DNA of 64,000 nucleotides from Mucilaginibacter sp. PPCGB 2223 (lineage in GTDB: Bacteria; Bacteroidota; Bacteroidia; Sphingobacteriales; Sphingobacteriaceae): NCBI RefSeq assembly GCF_001705515.1, contig NZ_MDJS01000003.1:186001-250000 (forward strand). The letters are read 5' to 3'. Both the position numbers and the translations under genes were made by a program. Numbering within the stretch: the first letter of the stretch is position 1; the number at the start of each line of letters is the position of its first letter. This document shows, one piece after another, positions 47,500 to 55,695 of the stretch. A model generated the notes under the pieces. The model ran no database searches. It saw nothing but the letters and a program-made list of their open reading frames with translations, and was not told the origin of the DNA.

Positions 47500-47533
47500 A
47501 AAGGCTGTACGGCATCAAAACCATACAGCCTTT
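47500..47533 (-). terminator. Hairpin after pgk, probable terminator
   Basis: Perfect 10-bp stem AAAGGCTGTA / TACAGCCTTT with a 14-nt loop. The following minus-strand sequence (GTTATTGTTATG) has only a weak T tract. Confidence 0.55.
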
Positions 47534-47552
47534 ACTGCTAAATATTGTTTCT

Positions 47553-48743
47553 TTATTCGTTGATGGCTTTAACGCCGGGTAGTTCTTTACCTTCCATATA
47601 CTCGAGCAAAGCGCCGCCGCCGGTAGATACGTAGCTTACCTCATCGGTAAGGCCGAACTTGGCAACCGCAGCAGCCGAATCTCCGCCACCGATCAGCGAG
47701 AAGGCGCCTGCTTCGGTAGCTTTTACTACCGCATCGGCAATAGCTTTGGTGCCTACCAGGAAGCTTTCCATTTCGAAAACGCCCATAGGGCCGTTCCACA
47801 AAATAGTTTTCGATTCTTCAACCACCTTGCTAAAAGCCCTGGCAGTTTCGGGGCCGATATCCAGGCCCATCCAATCGTCTTTAATGGCCTTGGTTGGCGC
47901 TACTTCTTTGTTGGCATCGTTGGCAAAGGCATCGGCAATCACTGTATCGGTAGGCAGGTATAATTTAACGCCTTTCTCTTTTGCTTTTTGTACGATGGAT
48001 GTTGCCAGGTCGAGTTTATCTAACTCCACCAGCGATTTACCGATCGTGCCGCCATCCGCTTTAGCAAAAGTATAAGCCATACCGCCGCCGATAATGAGGT
48101 TATCTACTTTATCCAGCAAACGCTCAATGAGTAATATCTTATCCGAAACTTTGGAACCGCCCATGATAGCCGTGAAAGGTTTTGCAGCGCCGTTCAATAC
48201 CTTTTCGGCATTGTCAAGCTCAGCAGCCATCAGGTAACCGAAGTATTTGGCATCAGGGAAGAACTGCGCGATAACCGCCGTTGAGGCATGTGCGCGGTGT
48301 GCGGTGCCAAAGGCATCGTTTACATAAACATCGCCCAATTTCGAGAGCTTTTCGGCAAAAGCCACATCGCCTTTTTCTTCTTCTTTATAAAAACGCAGGT
48401 TTTCCAGCAATAAAACCTCGCCAGGCTGTAATGCCTTTGCTTTTTCTATGGCCTGTTCACCGATGCAATCGTCAGCAAATTCGACCTGCTGACCTAACAG
48501 GTCCGACAAGTGTTTCACCACGTGTCTCAGCGAGTATTTATCTGTCGGGCCGTCTTTAGGCCTGCCCAGGTGCGACATCAGGATAACCGAACCACCATCT
48601 TTCAATATTTTGTTAATGGTTGGCAACGCGGCCGTCATCCGGTTATCGTCGGTAATATTAAAGTTTTCATCGAGGGGTACGTTAAAATCAACCCTGATTA
48701 AAGCTTTTTTTCCCGCAAATTTTATCTGATCTATCGTTTTCAT
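47553..48743 (-). CDS. pgk: Phosphoglycerate kinase
   Basis: 396 aa. N-terminal [19 protein letters not shown], substrate-binding [26 protein letters not shown], and nucleotide-binding [13 protein letters not shown] near the C-terminus. It transfers phosphate from 1,3-bisphosphoglycerate to ADP. gap, the preceding glycolytic step, lies 1.3 kb away on the same strand but is separated by unrelated genes. Confidence 0.98.
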   Translation of the reverse strand: MKTIDQIKFAGKKALIRVDFNVPLDENFNITDDNRMTAALPTINKILKDGGSVILMSHLGRPKDGPTDKYSLRHVVKHLSDLLGQQVEFADDCIGEQAIEKAKALQPGEVLLLENLRFYKEEEKGDVAFAEKLSKLGDVYVNDAFGTAHRAHASTAVIAQFFPDAKYFGYLMAAELDNAEKVLNGAAKPFTAIMGGSKVSDKILLIERLLDKVDNLIIGGGMAYTFAKADGGTIGKSLVELDKLDLATSIVQKAKEKGVKLYLPTDTVIADAFANDANKEVAPTKAIKDDWMGLDIGPETARAFSKVVEESKTILWNGPMGVFEMESFLVGTKAIADAVVKATEAGAFSLIGGGDSAAAVAKFGLTDEVSYVSTGGGALLEYMEGKELPGVKAINE

Positions 48744-48917
48744 AGTTTATGTTGCCAATTAAAGTGAACGGGAGCCAAATTCTGAAATTATTACTAAAGC
48801 CGGTAATAAAACGTTAAAAAAATTACCCGGCACACCTGTTTATTCACAGTTAGGTAACACCTGCATAAATATATGGTACAACAATTGCCTTATTCTGCGC
48901 AGACGATAACCACCGGT

Positions 48918-49562
48918 ATGAGAAACCTGTTGCTTTTTTCTTTTATTGTTTTGGCACTGGCAAGCTGCAAAAAACAAGTATATGATATTGATGGCCCCAA
49001 TACACGCGATACGACATCAACCACGGCAACCCACACTGAAACAGGAAGCAATAACCAGCAGCAAGCACCCGCTGCCGGGCAGTTTACCGGCGCAAACGCC
49101 GTTATGCCCGATCAGCACCTCAGTATATCGCTTACCGGTGCTACTTTAAACATTGTGTATAACGAGGACGTGGTACTGCTGACGCAGACTGAAAGCCTGA
49201 GAAAATCGTATGCGGTACATTTTAAAGAAGATTTTTCGGCAAGTTACCTTAAAAACATGGATTTCCATTCGATGACTGCCGGCGGGGTAAACGCTTATAA
49301 CTGGGTCGACGACAATTTGAACAACATCAACAAAACCATGAAAGATACGGTGATTAACCATGTTGCCGTGACCAAAATTGAGATTGTACGCAGCTTTAAT
49401 TTTGAACACACTTTTGATAGTGCCGAAGCTGCGCTGGCCCAATACAATTTACTGCTGGCCGATAAAACACAATCCATCAGTTTTTCGGCTTATTACGATC
49501 CGACCAACCCTGGTACCATTACTATCGTTGGCAAATCAGGCATTGTATACGAGGGGAAGTAA
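48918..49562 (+). CDS. Putative lipoprotein of unknown function
   Basis: 214 aa from ATG 48918 (a longer frame from 48873 is less likely). Signal with lipobox LALASC (Cys near 17), then a Thr/Asn/Gln-rich low-complexity linker (about 28-55) and a compact alpha/beta domain (PDQHLSISLTGATLNIVYNE onward). Not recognised. Divergent from pgk. Confidence 0.75.
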   Translation: MRNLLLFSFIVLALASCKKQVYDIDGPNTRDTTSTTATHTETGSNNQQQAPAAGQFTGANAVMPDQHLSISLTGATLNIVYNEDVVLLTQTESLRKSYAVHFKEDFSASYLKNMDFHSMTAGGVNAYNWVDDNLNNINKTMKDTVINHVAVTKIEIVRSFNFEHTFDSAEAALAQYNLLLADKTQSISFSAYYDPTNPGTITIVGKSGIVYEGK

Positions 49563-49649
49563 ACAATCCCGGTTATAACAAGCGGGGATTTATTTTCCCA
49601 ATTCTGCAGTAATTTCCACAATACGGAATTGAAGCTAAAATCCCGGAGA

Positions 49650-50084
49650 TTACTGGATCTTGAGGTACATTACATAATGTGGGCCGATACCCGGCACTTC
49701 AAACTCGGGCGAGATAACTTCGAAGCCGATATTCTGATAAAAACGCAAAGCTTTTTTACGGGCATTGCACCAGATATAGTTGGCCTTTTGCCCGCGCAGG
49801 TAAACGATGGCAAAATTGAGGAGCTGGTTTCCGAAATTTTTACCCTGGTACTCTTCTAAAGTAGCCATGCCACGCAGTTGGTAACCTACACCCTGATAGG
49901 GTTCGCGTGCTTCGGGGTGAAATGATGCCACACAAGCCAACGTATCACCTGCAAAATAGCCGAGGTGAAAGGCGCCTTCTACATCGTCGGACGGGAAACG
50001 CGGCTGGCCCGGTGGTAACTTTCCTTCGCGCAGTACGATGTTGCGGATATCGAAAACGTCGTCGAGAGGTATAAATTTTATCAT
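49650..50084 (-). CDS. GNAT N-acetyltransferase
   Basis: 144 aa. The acetyl-CoA region LRGMATLEEYQGKNFGNQLL (about 70-90) and the late motif ARKKALRFYQNIGF are those of the GNAT fold. Its ATG overlaps the gap stop (ATGA), so it is translationally coupled to glyceraldehyde-3-phosphate dehydrogenase. Substrate unknown. Confidence 0.9.
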   Translation of the reverse strand: MIKFIPLDDVFDIRNIVLREGKLPPGQPRFPSDDVEGAFHLGYFAGDTLACVASFHPEAREPYQGVGYQLRGMATLEEYQGKNFGNQLLNFAIVYLRGQKANYIWCNARKKALRFYQNIGFEVISPEFEVPGIGPHYVMYLKIQ

Positions 50085-51076
50085 TTCAGCAGACTTATTT
50101 CTTCTACCAAATTAGCCAAACGGCTCGAATATCCCATCTCGTTATCGTACCATCCCACAACCTTTACGAGGCCGCCTACTACCGAGGTGAGTTTTGAATC
50201 GAATATACAACTGTGCGGGTTATCCAGTATGTCGACAGATACGATCGGGTCTTCGGTATATTCCAGTATATCTTGCATCGGCCCCTGCGAAGCTTGCTTA
50301 AAAGCCGCGTTGATCTCTTCAACGGTGGGCGTGGTTTTCAGGCTGCAGGTAAAGTCGGTAAGCGAGCCATTCAATACCGGCACGCGGATGCCTGCCCCGC
50401 CTAACCTGCCTTTTAAATGCGGAAAGATGGAGGTGATGGCCTTGGCCGCACCTGTTGTTGTAGGTATGATAGATGCCGAAGCCGCACGCGCACGACGAAG
50501 ATCTTTATGCGGGGCGTCGTGCAGGTTTTGGTCGCCCGTCATGGAGTGTACGGTGGTGATATAACCATCGATGATACCCCAGTTATCATCTAAAACCTTC
50601 ACCATGGTAGCTACGTTATTGGTAGTACATGATGCGTTTGATAAGATAGACGAACGCAGATCAACCAGCCCGTCGTTCACACCTAAAACTACCGTAGGCA
50701 CATCTTTATCGCCGGAAGGGGCTGAAATAATAACCTGCTTAGCGCCTGCCGCCAGGTGCTGGCCGGCAGCAGCCAGTGAAGTGAATTTGCCTGTCGATTC
50801 GACCACCAGGTCAATCCCCATTTTACCCCAGGGGAGTTGTGCCGGGTCTTTTTCGGCAATAACACGGATGCGTTTACCATTAATGATCAGGTTATCGGCG
50901 TCAAAATCAACCCCGCCTTTAAAACCGCGATGCACCGAATCGTACTTAAATAAATGCGCAAGGGTAGCGGTATCCGTCAGATCGTTAATGGCCACGACCT
51001 CAATATTCTGGTGTTGCAGTATCTGCCTTAGAAATATGCGGCCTATCCTGCCAAAACCGTTTATAGCTATTTTCAT
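50081..51076 (-). CDS. gap: Glyceraldehyde-3-phosphate dehydrogenase, type I
   Basis: 331 aa from ATG 51076 (KIAINGFGRIGRIFLRQI); the longer TTG start at 51085 adds only three residues. NAD-binding GFGRIGR, catalytic Cys150 in SNASCTTNN, and WYDNEMGYSSRLANL at the C-terminus. Interconverts G3P and 1,3-bisphosphoglycerate. A family A repeat lies immediately upstream, 19 bp from the start. Confidence 0.96.
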   Translation of the reverse strand: MKIAINGFGRIGRIFLRQILQHQNIEVVAINDLTDTATLAHLFKYDSVHRGFKGGVDFDADNLIINGKRIRVIAEKDPAQLPWGKMGIDLVVESTGKFTSLAAAGQHLAAGAKQVIISAPSGDKDVPTVVLGVNDGLVDLRSSILSNASCTTNNVATMVKVLDDNWGIIDGYITTVHSMTGDQNLHDAPHKDLRRARAASASIIPTTTGAAKAITSIFPHLKGRLGGAGIRVPVLNGSLTDFTCSLKTTPTVEEINAAFKQASQGPMQDILEYTEDPIVSVDILDNPHSCIFDSKLTSVVGGLVKVVGWYDNEMGYSSRLANLVEEISLLK

Positions 51077-51094
51077 GGAGGGCAAAGGTATGAA

Positions 51095-51171
51095 ACCCCC
51101 TCTAAATCTCCCCCTAAAAGGGGAGACTTTTAAAGCCGTTTTATATTCCCCCCTTTAGGGGGTTAGGGGGT
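51095..51171. repeat. Family A paired inverted palindromic repeat, locus 4 (gap upstream)
   Basis: Left arm 51095-51129 (ACCCCCTCTAAATCTCCCCC then TAAAAGGGGAGACTT), right arm 51146-51171 in inverse orientation, only 16 bp apart. The right arm encodes the last two residues and stop of the neighbouring unknown gene. Confidence 0.85.
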
Positions 51172-51684
51172 AAACACAATACTGGCGCTTAGCCACGAGC
51201 CTTTCGGCCTGAATTTGTGTGGGTTGGCTGCATTGTTTAAAAACGGCACCTTATAATCTTCCAGGTTCATAGGGATGTCTTCTTCTATGCGCTCGCCATC
51301 GTCCCAAACCTGGTACTTGTATTCATATTTAGCTATCTTTTCGCGCTCGCCGTTTTCGAGTACGCTGTGTGTATGTGTGCAATAAGCCAGGGTGTTTTCG
51401 TTCAGTTCGGCCTGCCAGGCAATCCAGAATACGCCGGGTTCGGTATCGAGGCCGGTATCCTTGCCATAGTTATATATCTTGATAATTACATCAAACATAA
51501 AGCCTTGCGGCAGTACGTCGGGTATGTTTTCGAGGTATTGCAATAATGCATAGCCGTTATCGACAGAGCTCCGGCTCATTTCAGGCCGCACCATTGCTAT
51601 TTTAATAAAATGTGTCAGGAAGCCACGGCTTGCCTTTAATTTTCCGGCCAGTAAACGCCGTTCGTTTTCGGTCAATTGGGTCAT
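51163..51684 (-). CDS. Conserved hypothetical protein
   Basis: 173 aa, soluble. Helical N-terminal part (LTENERRLLAGKLKASRGFL, VRPEMSRSSVDNGYALLQYL), then a beta-rich part (FDVIIKIYNYGKDTGLDTEP, GVFWIAWQAELNENTLAYCT). Not recognised. The last two residues (T, P) and stop are read from the family A repeat. Upstream lies family A locus 5. Confidence 0.75.
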   Translation of the reverse strand: MTQLTENERRLLAGKLKASRGFLTHFIKIAMVRPEMSRSSVDNGYALLQYLENIPDVLPQGFMFDVIIKIYNYGKDTGLDTEPGVFWIAWQAELNENTLAYCTHTHSVLENGEREKIAKYEYKYQVWDDGERIEEDIPMNLEDYKVPFLNNAANPHKFRPKGSWLSASIVFTP

Positions 51685-51720
51685 CTGGTTTTAATAACCC
51701 ATTTACAAGCGATATGTTTC

Positions 51721-51796
51721 AGCCCCTCTACCCCCTAAGGGGAGACTTTCCCAATCTTTAAAAGCCTTTCCCTTTGGAGACGGTTGGGTGGGGCTA
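51721..51796. repeat. Family A paired inverted repeat, locus 5 (degenerate right arm)
   Basis: Left arm 51721-51750 (AGCCCCTCTACCCCCTAAGG then GGAGACTTTC). Right arm 51763-51796 is a diverged inverse copy (CCTTTCCCTTTGGAGACGG, GGTGGGGCT) that ends one base before the aspartokinase stop. Confidence 0.75.
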
Positions 51797-53053
51797 TTAT
51801 TTCACCACCATTTGCACCGTATTACGGCTCAGTTGCTCTAATAAAACTACTTTACCCGCGGTGAGGCCTTTCAGTAATTCCTGTTTATAGTGCCTCACGG
51901 TTATCAGCGTAAGCCCGTTGTTGTATTTGATGCGAAAATCCTGCTCAAACATTTTTAGAAGCTTTTCAAAACGTTCGGCGTCATAATCAAAACATACCGA
52001 AAAGCTACGCGCCGAGTTTTGCATGGTATTTACCTTAATATGGCATTGTGCAAACGCCCTGAAGATATCGCTCAAATGGTTTTCGGATATAAAGGAGTAG
52101 TCTTTTGTAGAGATTGACAGCAGCACCTGGTTAGGCTTTACAATGATTACCGGGGTGTCAAAAGTAATAAAATCGCTTTCGCGGATGATGGTACCGGCTT
52201 CATCGGGATGCATAAAGGGTTTTACCAGCAAAGGTATATTGGCGTTTTGCAGCGGTTTGATGGTTTTGGGATGAATTACGCTGGCGCCATAATAAGTCAT
52301 CTCGATAGCCTCGGCGTAGGACAGTTCATCGTATTTTTTAGTGTCGGCGAATAATTTAGGGTCGGCATTCAATACGCCGGGCACATCCTTCCAGATGGTA
52401 ACCGATTCGGCCTTCAGGCAAGCCGCAAATATCGAAGCAGTATAATCCGAGCCTTCGCGGCCAAGGGTGGTAGTGAAATTTTCGGATGTGCCGCCAACAA
52501 AGCCCGGGGTGATTACAACGCCTTTTTCCAACAGCTTCGGCAACTGCTGCTGTATACTTTTACAGGTATTGTCCCAGTCAACCATACCCTCGCGATAGGT
52601 GTTATCGGTATGGATACAGCCACGGGCATCCAGCCAGTGGCTTTTAATGCCGCAATGGTTTAAGTAAGCGTTGACGATCCGTGTTGATACCAGCTCGCCG
52701 ATGGATACGATCTGATCGTAAATAAAATCGAAATCATCGTGAGGCTCTTCCTCTATCGCCCATTCTATCTCCACGAAAGTGTTATTCACCTCATCAAATA
52801 CCGGGTGATTGGGTGCAAATAATTTGGCCATGATATCGTGGTGATATTGTTTGATCCCGTCGAACATCTCGTGCATCTCCTCGTTTTGCTCCACATAAGC
52901 GCGGGTGAGCTTCTCGAGTGCGTTAGTGGTTTTACCCATGGCCGATACCACGATGAGTAATTGTTTATCCTTGTTTTTGCGGATGATCTCGGCCAGGTTA
53001 ATGATACCGGCAGCATCCTTTACCGATGCGCCTCCGAATTTGTATACCTGCAT
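51797..53053 (-). CDS. Aspartate kinase (monofunctional)
   Basis: 418 aa. Kinase motif VYKFGGASVKDA, then LLEKGVVITPGFVGGTSENF, TTLGREGSDYTASIFAACL and DPKLFADTKKYDELSYAEA; two ACT-like segments follow residue 310 (VLLSISTKDYSFISENHLSD). It phosphorylates aspartate for lysine/meso-DAP, threonine and methionine synthesis. The ACT segments suggest feedback control, but by which amino acid cannot be read. Its start overlaps the stop of the DUF3298-like gene (TAATG). Confidence 0.95.
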   Translation of the reverse strand: MQVYKFGGASVKDAAGIINLAEIIRKNKDKQLLIVVSAMGKTTNALEKLTRAYVEQNEEMHEMFDGIKQYHHDIMAKLFAPNHPVFDEVNNTFVEIEWAIEEEPHDDFDFIYDQIVSIGELVSTRIVNAYLNHCGIKSHWLDARGCIHTDNTYREGMVDWDNTCKSIQQQLPKLLEKGVVITPGFVGGTSENFTTTLGREGSDYTASIFAACLKAESVTIWKDVPGVLNADPKLFADTKKYDELSYAEAIEMTYYGASVIHPKTIKPLQNANIPLLVKPFMHPDEAGTIIRESDFITFDTPVIIVKPNQVLLSISTKDYSFISENHLSDIFRAFAQCHIKVNTMQNSARSFSVCFDYDAERFEKLLKMFEQDFRIKYNNGLTLITVRHYKQELLKGLTAGKVVLLEQLSRNTVQMVVK

Positions 53054-53853
53054 TATTTAATATATTGGCTAACAACCGTATGTGGTTTCAGCAAGGTTTT
53101 GATTGTTATGTATGGGATGAACAAGTTAGTCGTCCCGGCAGCATAAGGTTTGATCTCATACTCGTTGTATAAAAACCTGATACCAAGAGGTGTGATCAGG
53201 AAGTTATTGTTAAGCGAGAATTTATTACCCTTAAAAAAGTAATCGCGCGCAAGCGATGATGTATCCTTGAGGTTCTCGTTCTTGCGAAAGATACTATCGG
53301 CAATTTTTGTAAGCTTAGACAAATAGCCTCTAATAAAAATATCGTCCAGGTCTATCTGTTTTTGCGCGGCCGTGTTCCAATTGGTAAATATGGTTTGTTC
53401 GATCGGGTGCGCGTTGCCCGAAAAGGTTGACCCACCGGTTTCTAACGTAAGCAGGCTCGAATCCTGCCTTACAACCTGGCCATACAGGTTAAGGCTAAAA
53501 GGCAGAAGCGAATGTTTCTTTGTTTTTTTAAATGCCACATATTCGCCGATAAAACGTTTGGCGCGGGTTTGCAGGTCTTTATCGGGATGGGCATCGAACA
53601 GGGTCAATATCTTTTGGGTTACAGAATCGTTTAAAACATCCTGGTTATTAAACACAGGATATTTAATCATAGCCACGCTGCAGCCGCTGTCGGGCTTGTT
53701 ACCGCAATCCTCGGCACGTTCTTTAATAACATGATAGGTATAATGCAACGTATCCGCAGTAATATTGGGTACAATCTTTGGCGGGTTGGGATGAAAGCAT
53801 GCCGAAAATATCATCGCACAAAGCAAAACCGATATCAAGCTTTTTATTTTCAT
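53053..53853 (-). CDS. Lipoprotein with DUF3298-like C-terminal domain
   Basis: 266 aa from ATG 53853 (MKIKSLISVLLCAMIFSACF); an upstream in-frame start would add 38 residues out of the preceding gene. Lipobox FSAC, then DUF4163/DUF3298-type features: YPVFNNQDVLNDSVTQKI, GGSTFSGNAHPIEQTIFTNW, FLITPLGIRFLYNEYEIKPY and AAGTTNLFIPY. This architecture occurs in RsiV-like and lysozyme-inhibitor-like exported proteins; the role is unknown. Both ends overlap neighbours (ATGA with the acetyltransferase, TAATG with aspartokinase). Confidence 0.85.
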   Translation of the reverse strand: MKIKSLISVLLCAMIFSACFHPNPPKIVPNITADTLHYTYHVIKERAEDCGNKPDSGCSVAMIKYPVFNNQDVLNDSVTQKILTLFDAHPDKDLQTRAKRFIGEYVAFKKTKKHSLLPFSLNLYGQVVRQDSSLLTLETGGSTFSGNAHPIEQTIFTNWNTAAQKQIDLDDIFIRGYLSKLTKIADSIFRKNENLKDTSSLARDYFFKGNKFSLNNNFLITPLGIRFLYNEYEIKPYAAGTTNLFIPYITIKTLLKPHTVVSQYIK

Positions 53854-54317
53854 GCCTTGTGTACCTGTTGTTTGGTTAACGACGCGTTGAGCCAGCCGGC
53901 TTCGATACCTGCTTCGTATTTTTTGTAGAAATCGATGGCGGGCTGGTTCCAGTCCAGCACCTGCCAAACCATACCGCTAAAGCCCAGCTCTTTGGTTTCC
54001 TGTACGATGCGGTCGAACAGCAGTTTGCCCAGGCCTTTGCCGCGCATGTTCTCGGTAACGATCAGGTCTTCGAGGTACACGCGCCTGCCTTTCCAGGTTG
54101 AGTAACGGATGTAGTATAGTGCAAAGCCTGCAATGTAACCCTCTGCCTCAACCACAAAAGCTTTCCAAACGGGTTTGGCGCCAAAGCCGGCATCTTCAAA
54201 TTCTTCAAGGCTTACCTCAACTTCGTGCGGAGCTTTTTCGAATACGGCCAGTTCGTGTACCAGTTCGAGCAGCCTTGGGCAATCTTCTCTTCTCGCTTCG
54301 CGTAGGTTTATTTGCAT
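53850..54317 (-). CDS. GNAT N-acetyltransferase, SSAT-like
   Basis: 155 aa. The N-terminus (LREARREDCPRLLELVHELA, then FEKAPHEVEVS), YLEDLIVTENMRGKGLGKLL and VLDWNQPAIDFYKKYEA match the spermidine/spermine (diamine) acetyltransferase-like group. The acceptor is not certain. It opens a three-gene coupled cluster with the lipoprotein and aspartokinase. Confidence 0.92.
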   Translation of the reverse strand: MQINLREARREDCPRLLELVHELAVFEKAPHEVEVSLEEFEDAGFGAKPVWKAFVVEAEGYIAGFALYYIRYSTWKGRRVYLEDLIVTENMRGKGLGKLLFDRIVQETKELGFSGMVWQVLDWNQPAIDFYKKYEAGIEAGWLNASLTKQQVHKA

Positions 54318-54329
54318 ATAATTTTATCG

Positions 54330-54395
54330 TTTTACAATTTTTTCTCGCAAAGGCGCATAAGCCGCTAAGAAAAACTTTGCGCCTTCCCGCCTTAG
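54330..54395. repeat. Imperfect inverted repeat (CGCAAAGGCGC / CTTTGCGCC)
   Basis: TTCTCGCAAAGGCGCATAAG faces AACTTTGCGCCTTCCCGCCT. It fills the gap between the YggS gene and the SSAT-like gene and could form a hairpin. Confidence 0.5.
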
Positions 54396-54403
54396 CGTGC
54401 TTA

Positions 54404-55093
54404 TTAATTATTTTTCCAATGCTTAATTACCCGCTGACCAAAAATGGTACTGCCTAAACGCACCATGGTGCTGCCCTGTTCAATGGCCAGCTTATAGTCG
54501 GACGACATGCCCATCGATACTTCTTTAAAATAATCATCCTTACGGAAGAAACTTACTTTAATGCCATCGAACAACGTCTTCAGCTCGTAAAATTCATCCT
54601 TGATCTGCTTCTCGTTTTCGGTATTGGTGGCAATACCCATCAGGCCAATAATGCGCACATTCTCCATCGCACGAAACTCGTCCGACCGCAACAATTCGAT
54701 AAGCTCGTCATGGCCCAAACCAAACTTCGTATCCTCGTCGGCAATATAAACCTGCAGCAGGCAGTTAATTACCCGGGCGTTCTTTAATGCCTGCTTATTG
54801 ATCTCCTGCAAAAGTTTCAGGCTGTCTACCGATTCGATCAGGCTGATAAAAGGCGCTATATATTTTACCTTGTTGGTTTGCAGGTGGCCTATCAGGTGCC
54901 ATTGAATATCTTTTGGCAGCTTTTCGTGCTTTTCAACCAGTTCCTGCACTTGGTTTTCGCCAAAAATGCGCTGGCCGGCGGCATAAGCTTCCTCAATATC
55001 CTCAACCGGTTTTGTTTTGGATACCGCTACTAATTTCACCCCGACACGGCCTGTTTCGGCATTTAAATTTTTTATATTATCTGCAATACTCAT
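54404..55093 (-). CDS. YggS/PLPBP family pyridoxal-phosphate homeostasis protein
   Basis: 229 aa, the usual length. PLP-binding Lys in KLVAVSKTKPVEDIEEAY, then FGENQVQELVEKHEKL, WHLIGHLQTNKVKYI, MGIATNTENEKQI and SMGMSSDYKLAIEQGSTMVR, where the phosphate is held. The protein buffers PLP and affects amino acid pools; it is not an enzyme in a known pathway. Divergent from the DUF4296 gene, sharing a short promoter region. Confidence 0.95.
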   Translation of the reverse strand: MSIADNIKNLNAETGRVGVKLVAVSKTKPVEDIEEAYAAGQRIFGENQVQELVEKHEKLPKDIQWHLIGHLQTNKVKYIAPFISLIESVDSLKLLQEINKQALKNARVINCLLQVYIADEDTKFGLGHDELIELLRSDEFRAMENVRIIGLMGIATNTENEKQIKDEFYELKTLFDGIKVSFFRKDDYFKEVSMGMSSDYKLAIEQGSTMVRLGSTIFGQRVIKHWKNN

Positions 55094-55134
55094 TAATGCG
55101 TAATTTTACCTTTTAAATGGTGCTAAATTACAGA

Positions 55135-55695
55135 ATGCGTTTTTATATCATCTTGTTTTTTTGTGCAGGATGTTTTTTTATGAGCTGCAACGAGAGCAGC
55201 GACTATCCCGGCGGACTGACCATGCCCCAGACAGCCGAGGTACTGACCGATATCCATATCGTCAACGGAAGCTTGTATAATATTAGCAATCAGCCAGATA
55301 GCATATTAAAACATGGCATGGGGCTGTATTCGGATGTTTTTAAACTGCACCATACCGATAGCGCTACCTTCAGGCGCAGCCTGCTTTATTATTCGCAGCA
55401 TCCTGATGTTTTGTATGTGATATACGAGGGCGTGCAGCGACGTTTAAACAAAAAGCTCGATTCGCTGAAAAAGATCAAAGCGCACCTGGACGCCATCAAA
55501 CACAAGGATCCGAACTTTGTGGCCGACTCGATCAAAGCTAAAAAGAAAGCCGACTCGCTTGCTGCAGCCAGGGCAAAACATATCCAGGATTCGATCATGG
55601 CTGCCAACAGGAAAAGTGCCGACGAGGCGAAGAAACTGCAACAGTTTCATAACTCCATCAAATTTAAAAACAGAAAACTCATACCGGTGCAATAA
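55135..55695 (+). CDS. DUF4296 domain lipoprotein
   Basis: 186 aa from ATG 55135; an upstream in-frame ATG at 55117 gives a less typical signal. Lipobox FFMSC. The DUF4296 core is TMPQTAEVLTDIHIVNGSLY and SDVFKLHHTDSATFRRSLLY with a helical Lys-rich C-terminus (about 110-186). Members are small exported helical proteins found in Bacteroidota, of unknown function. Its stop codon is immediately followed by the ATG of mutS2. Confidence 0.88.
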   Translation: MRFYIILFFCAGCFFMSCNESSDYPGGLTMPQTAEVLTDIHIVNGSLYNISNQPDSILKHGMGLYSDVFKLHHTDSATFRRSLLYYSQHPDVLYVIYEGVQRRLNKKLDSLKKIKAHLDAIKHKDPNFVADSIKAKKKADSLAAARAKHIQDSIMAANRKSADEAKKLQQFHNSIKFKNRKLIPVQ

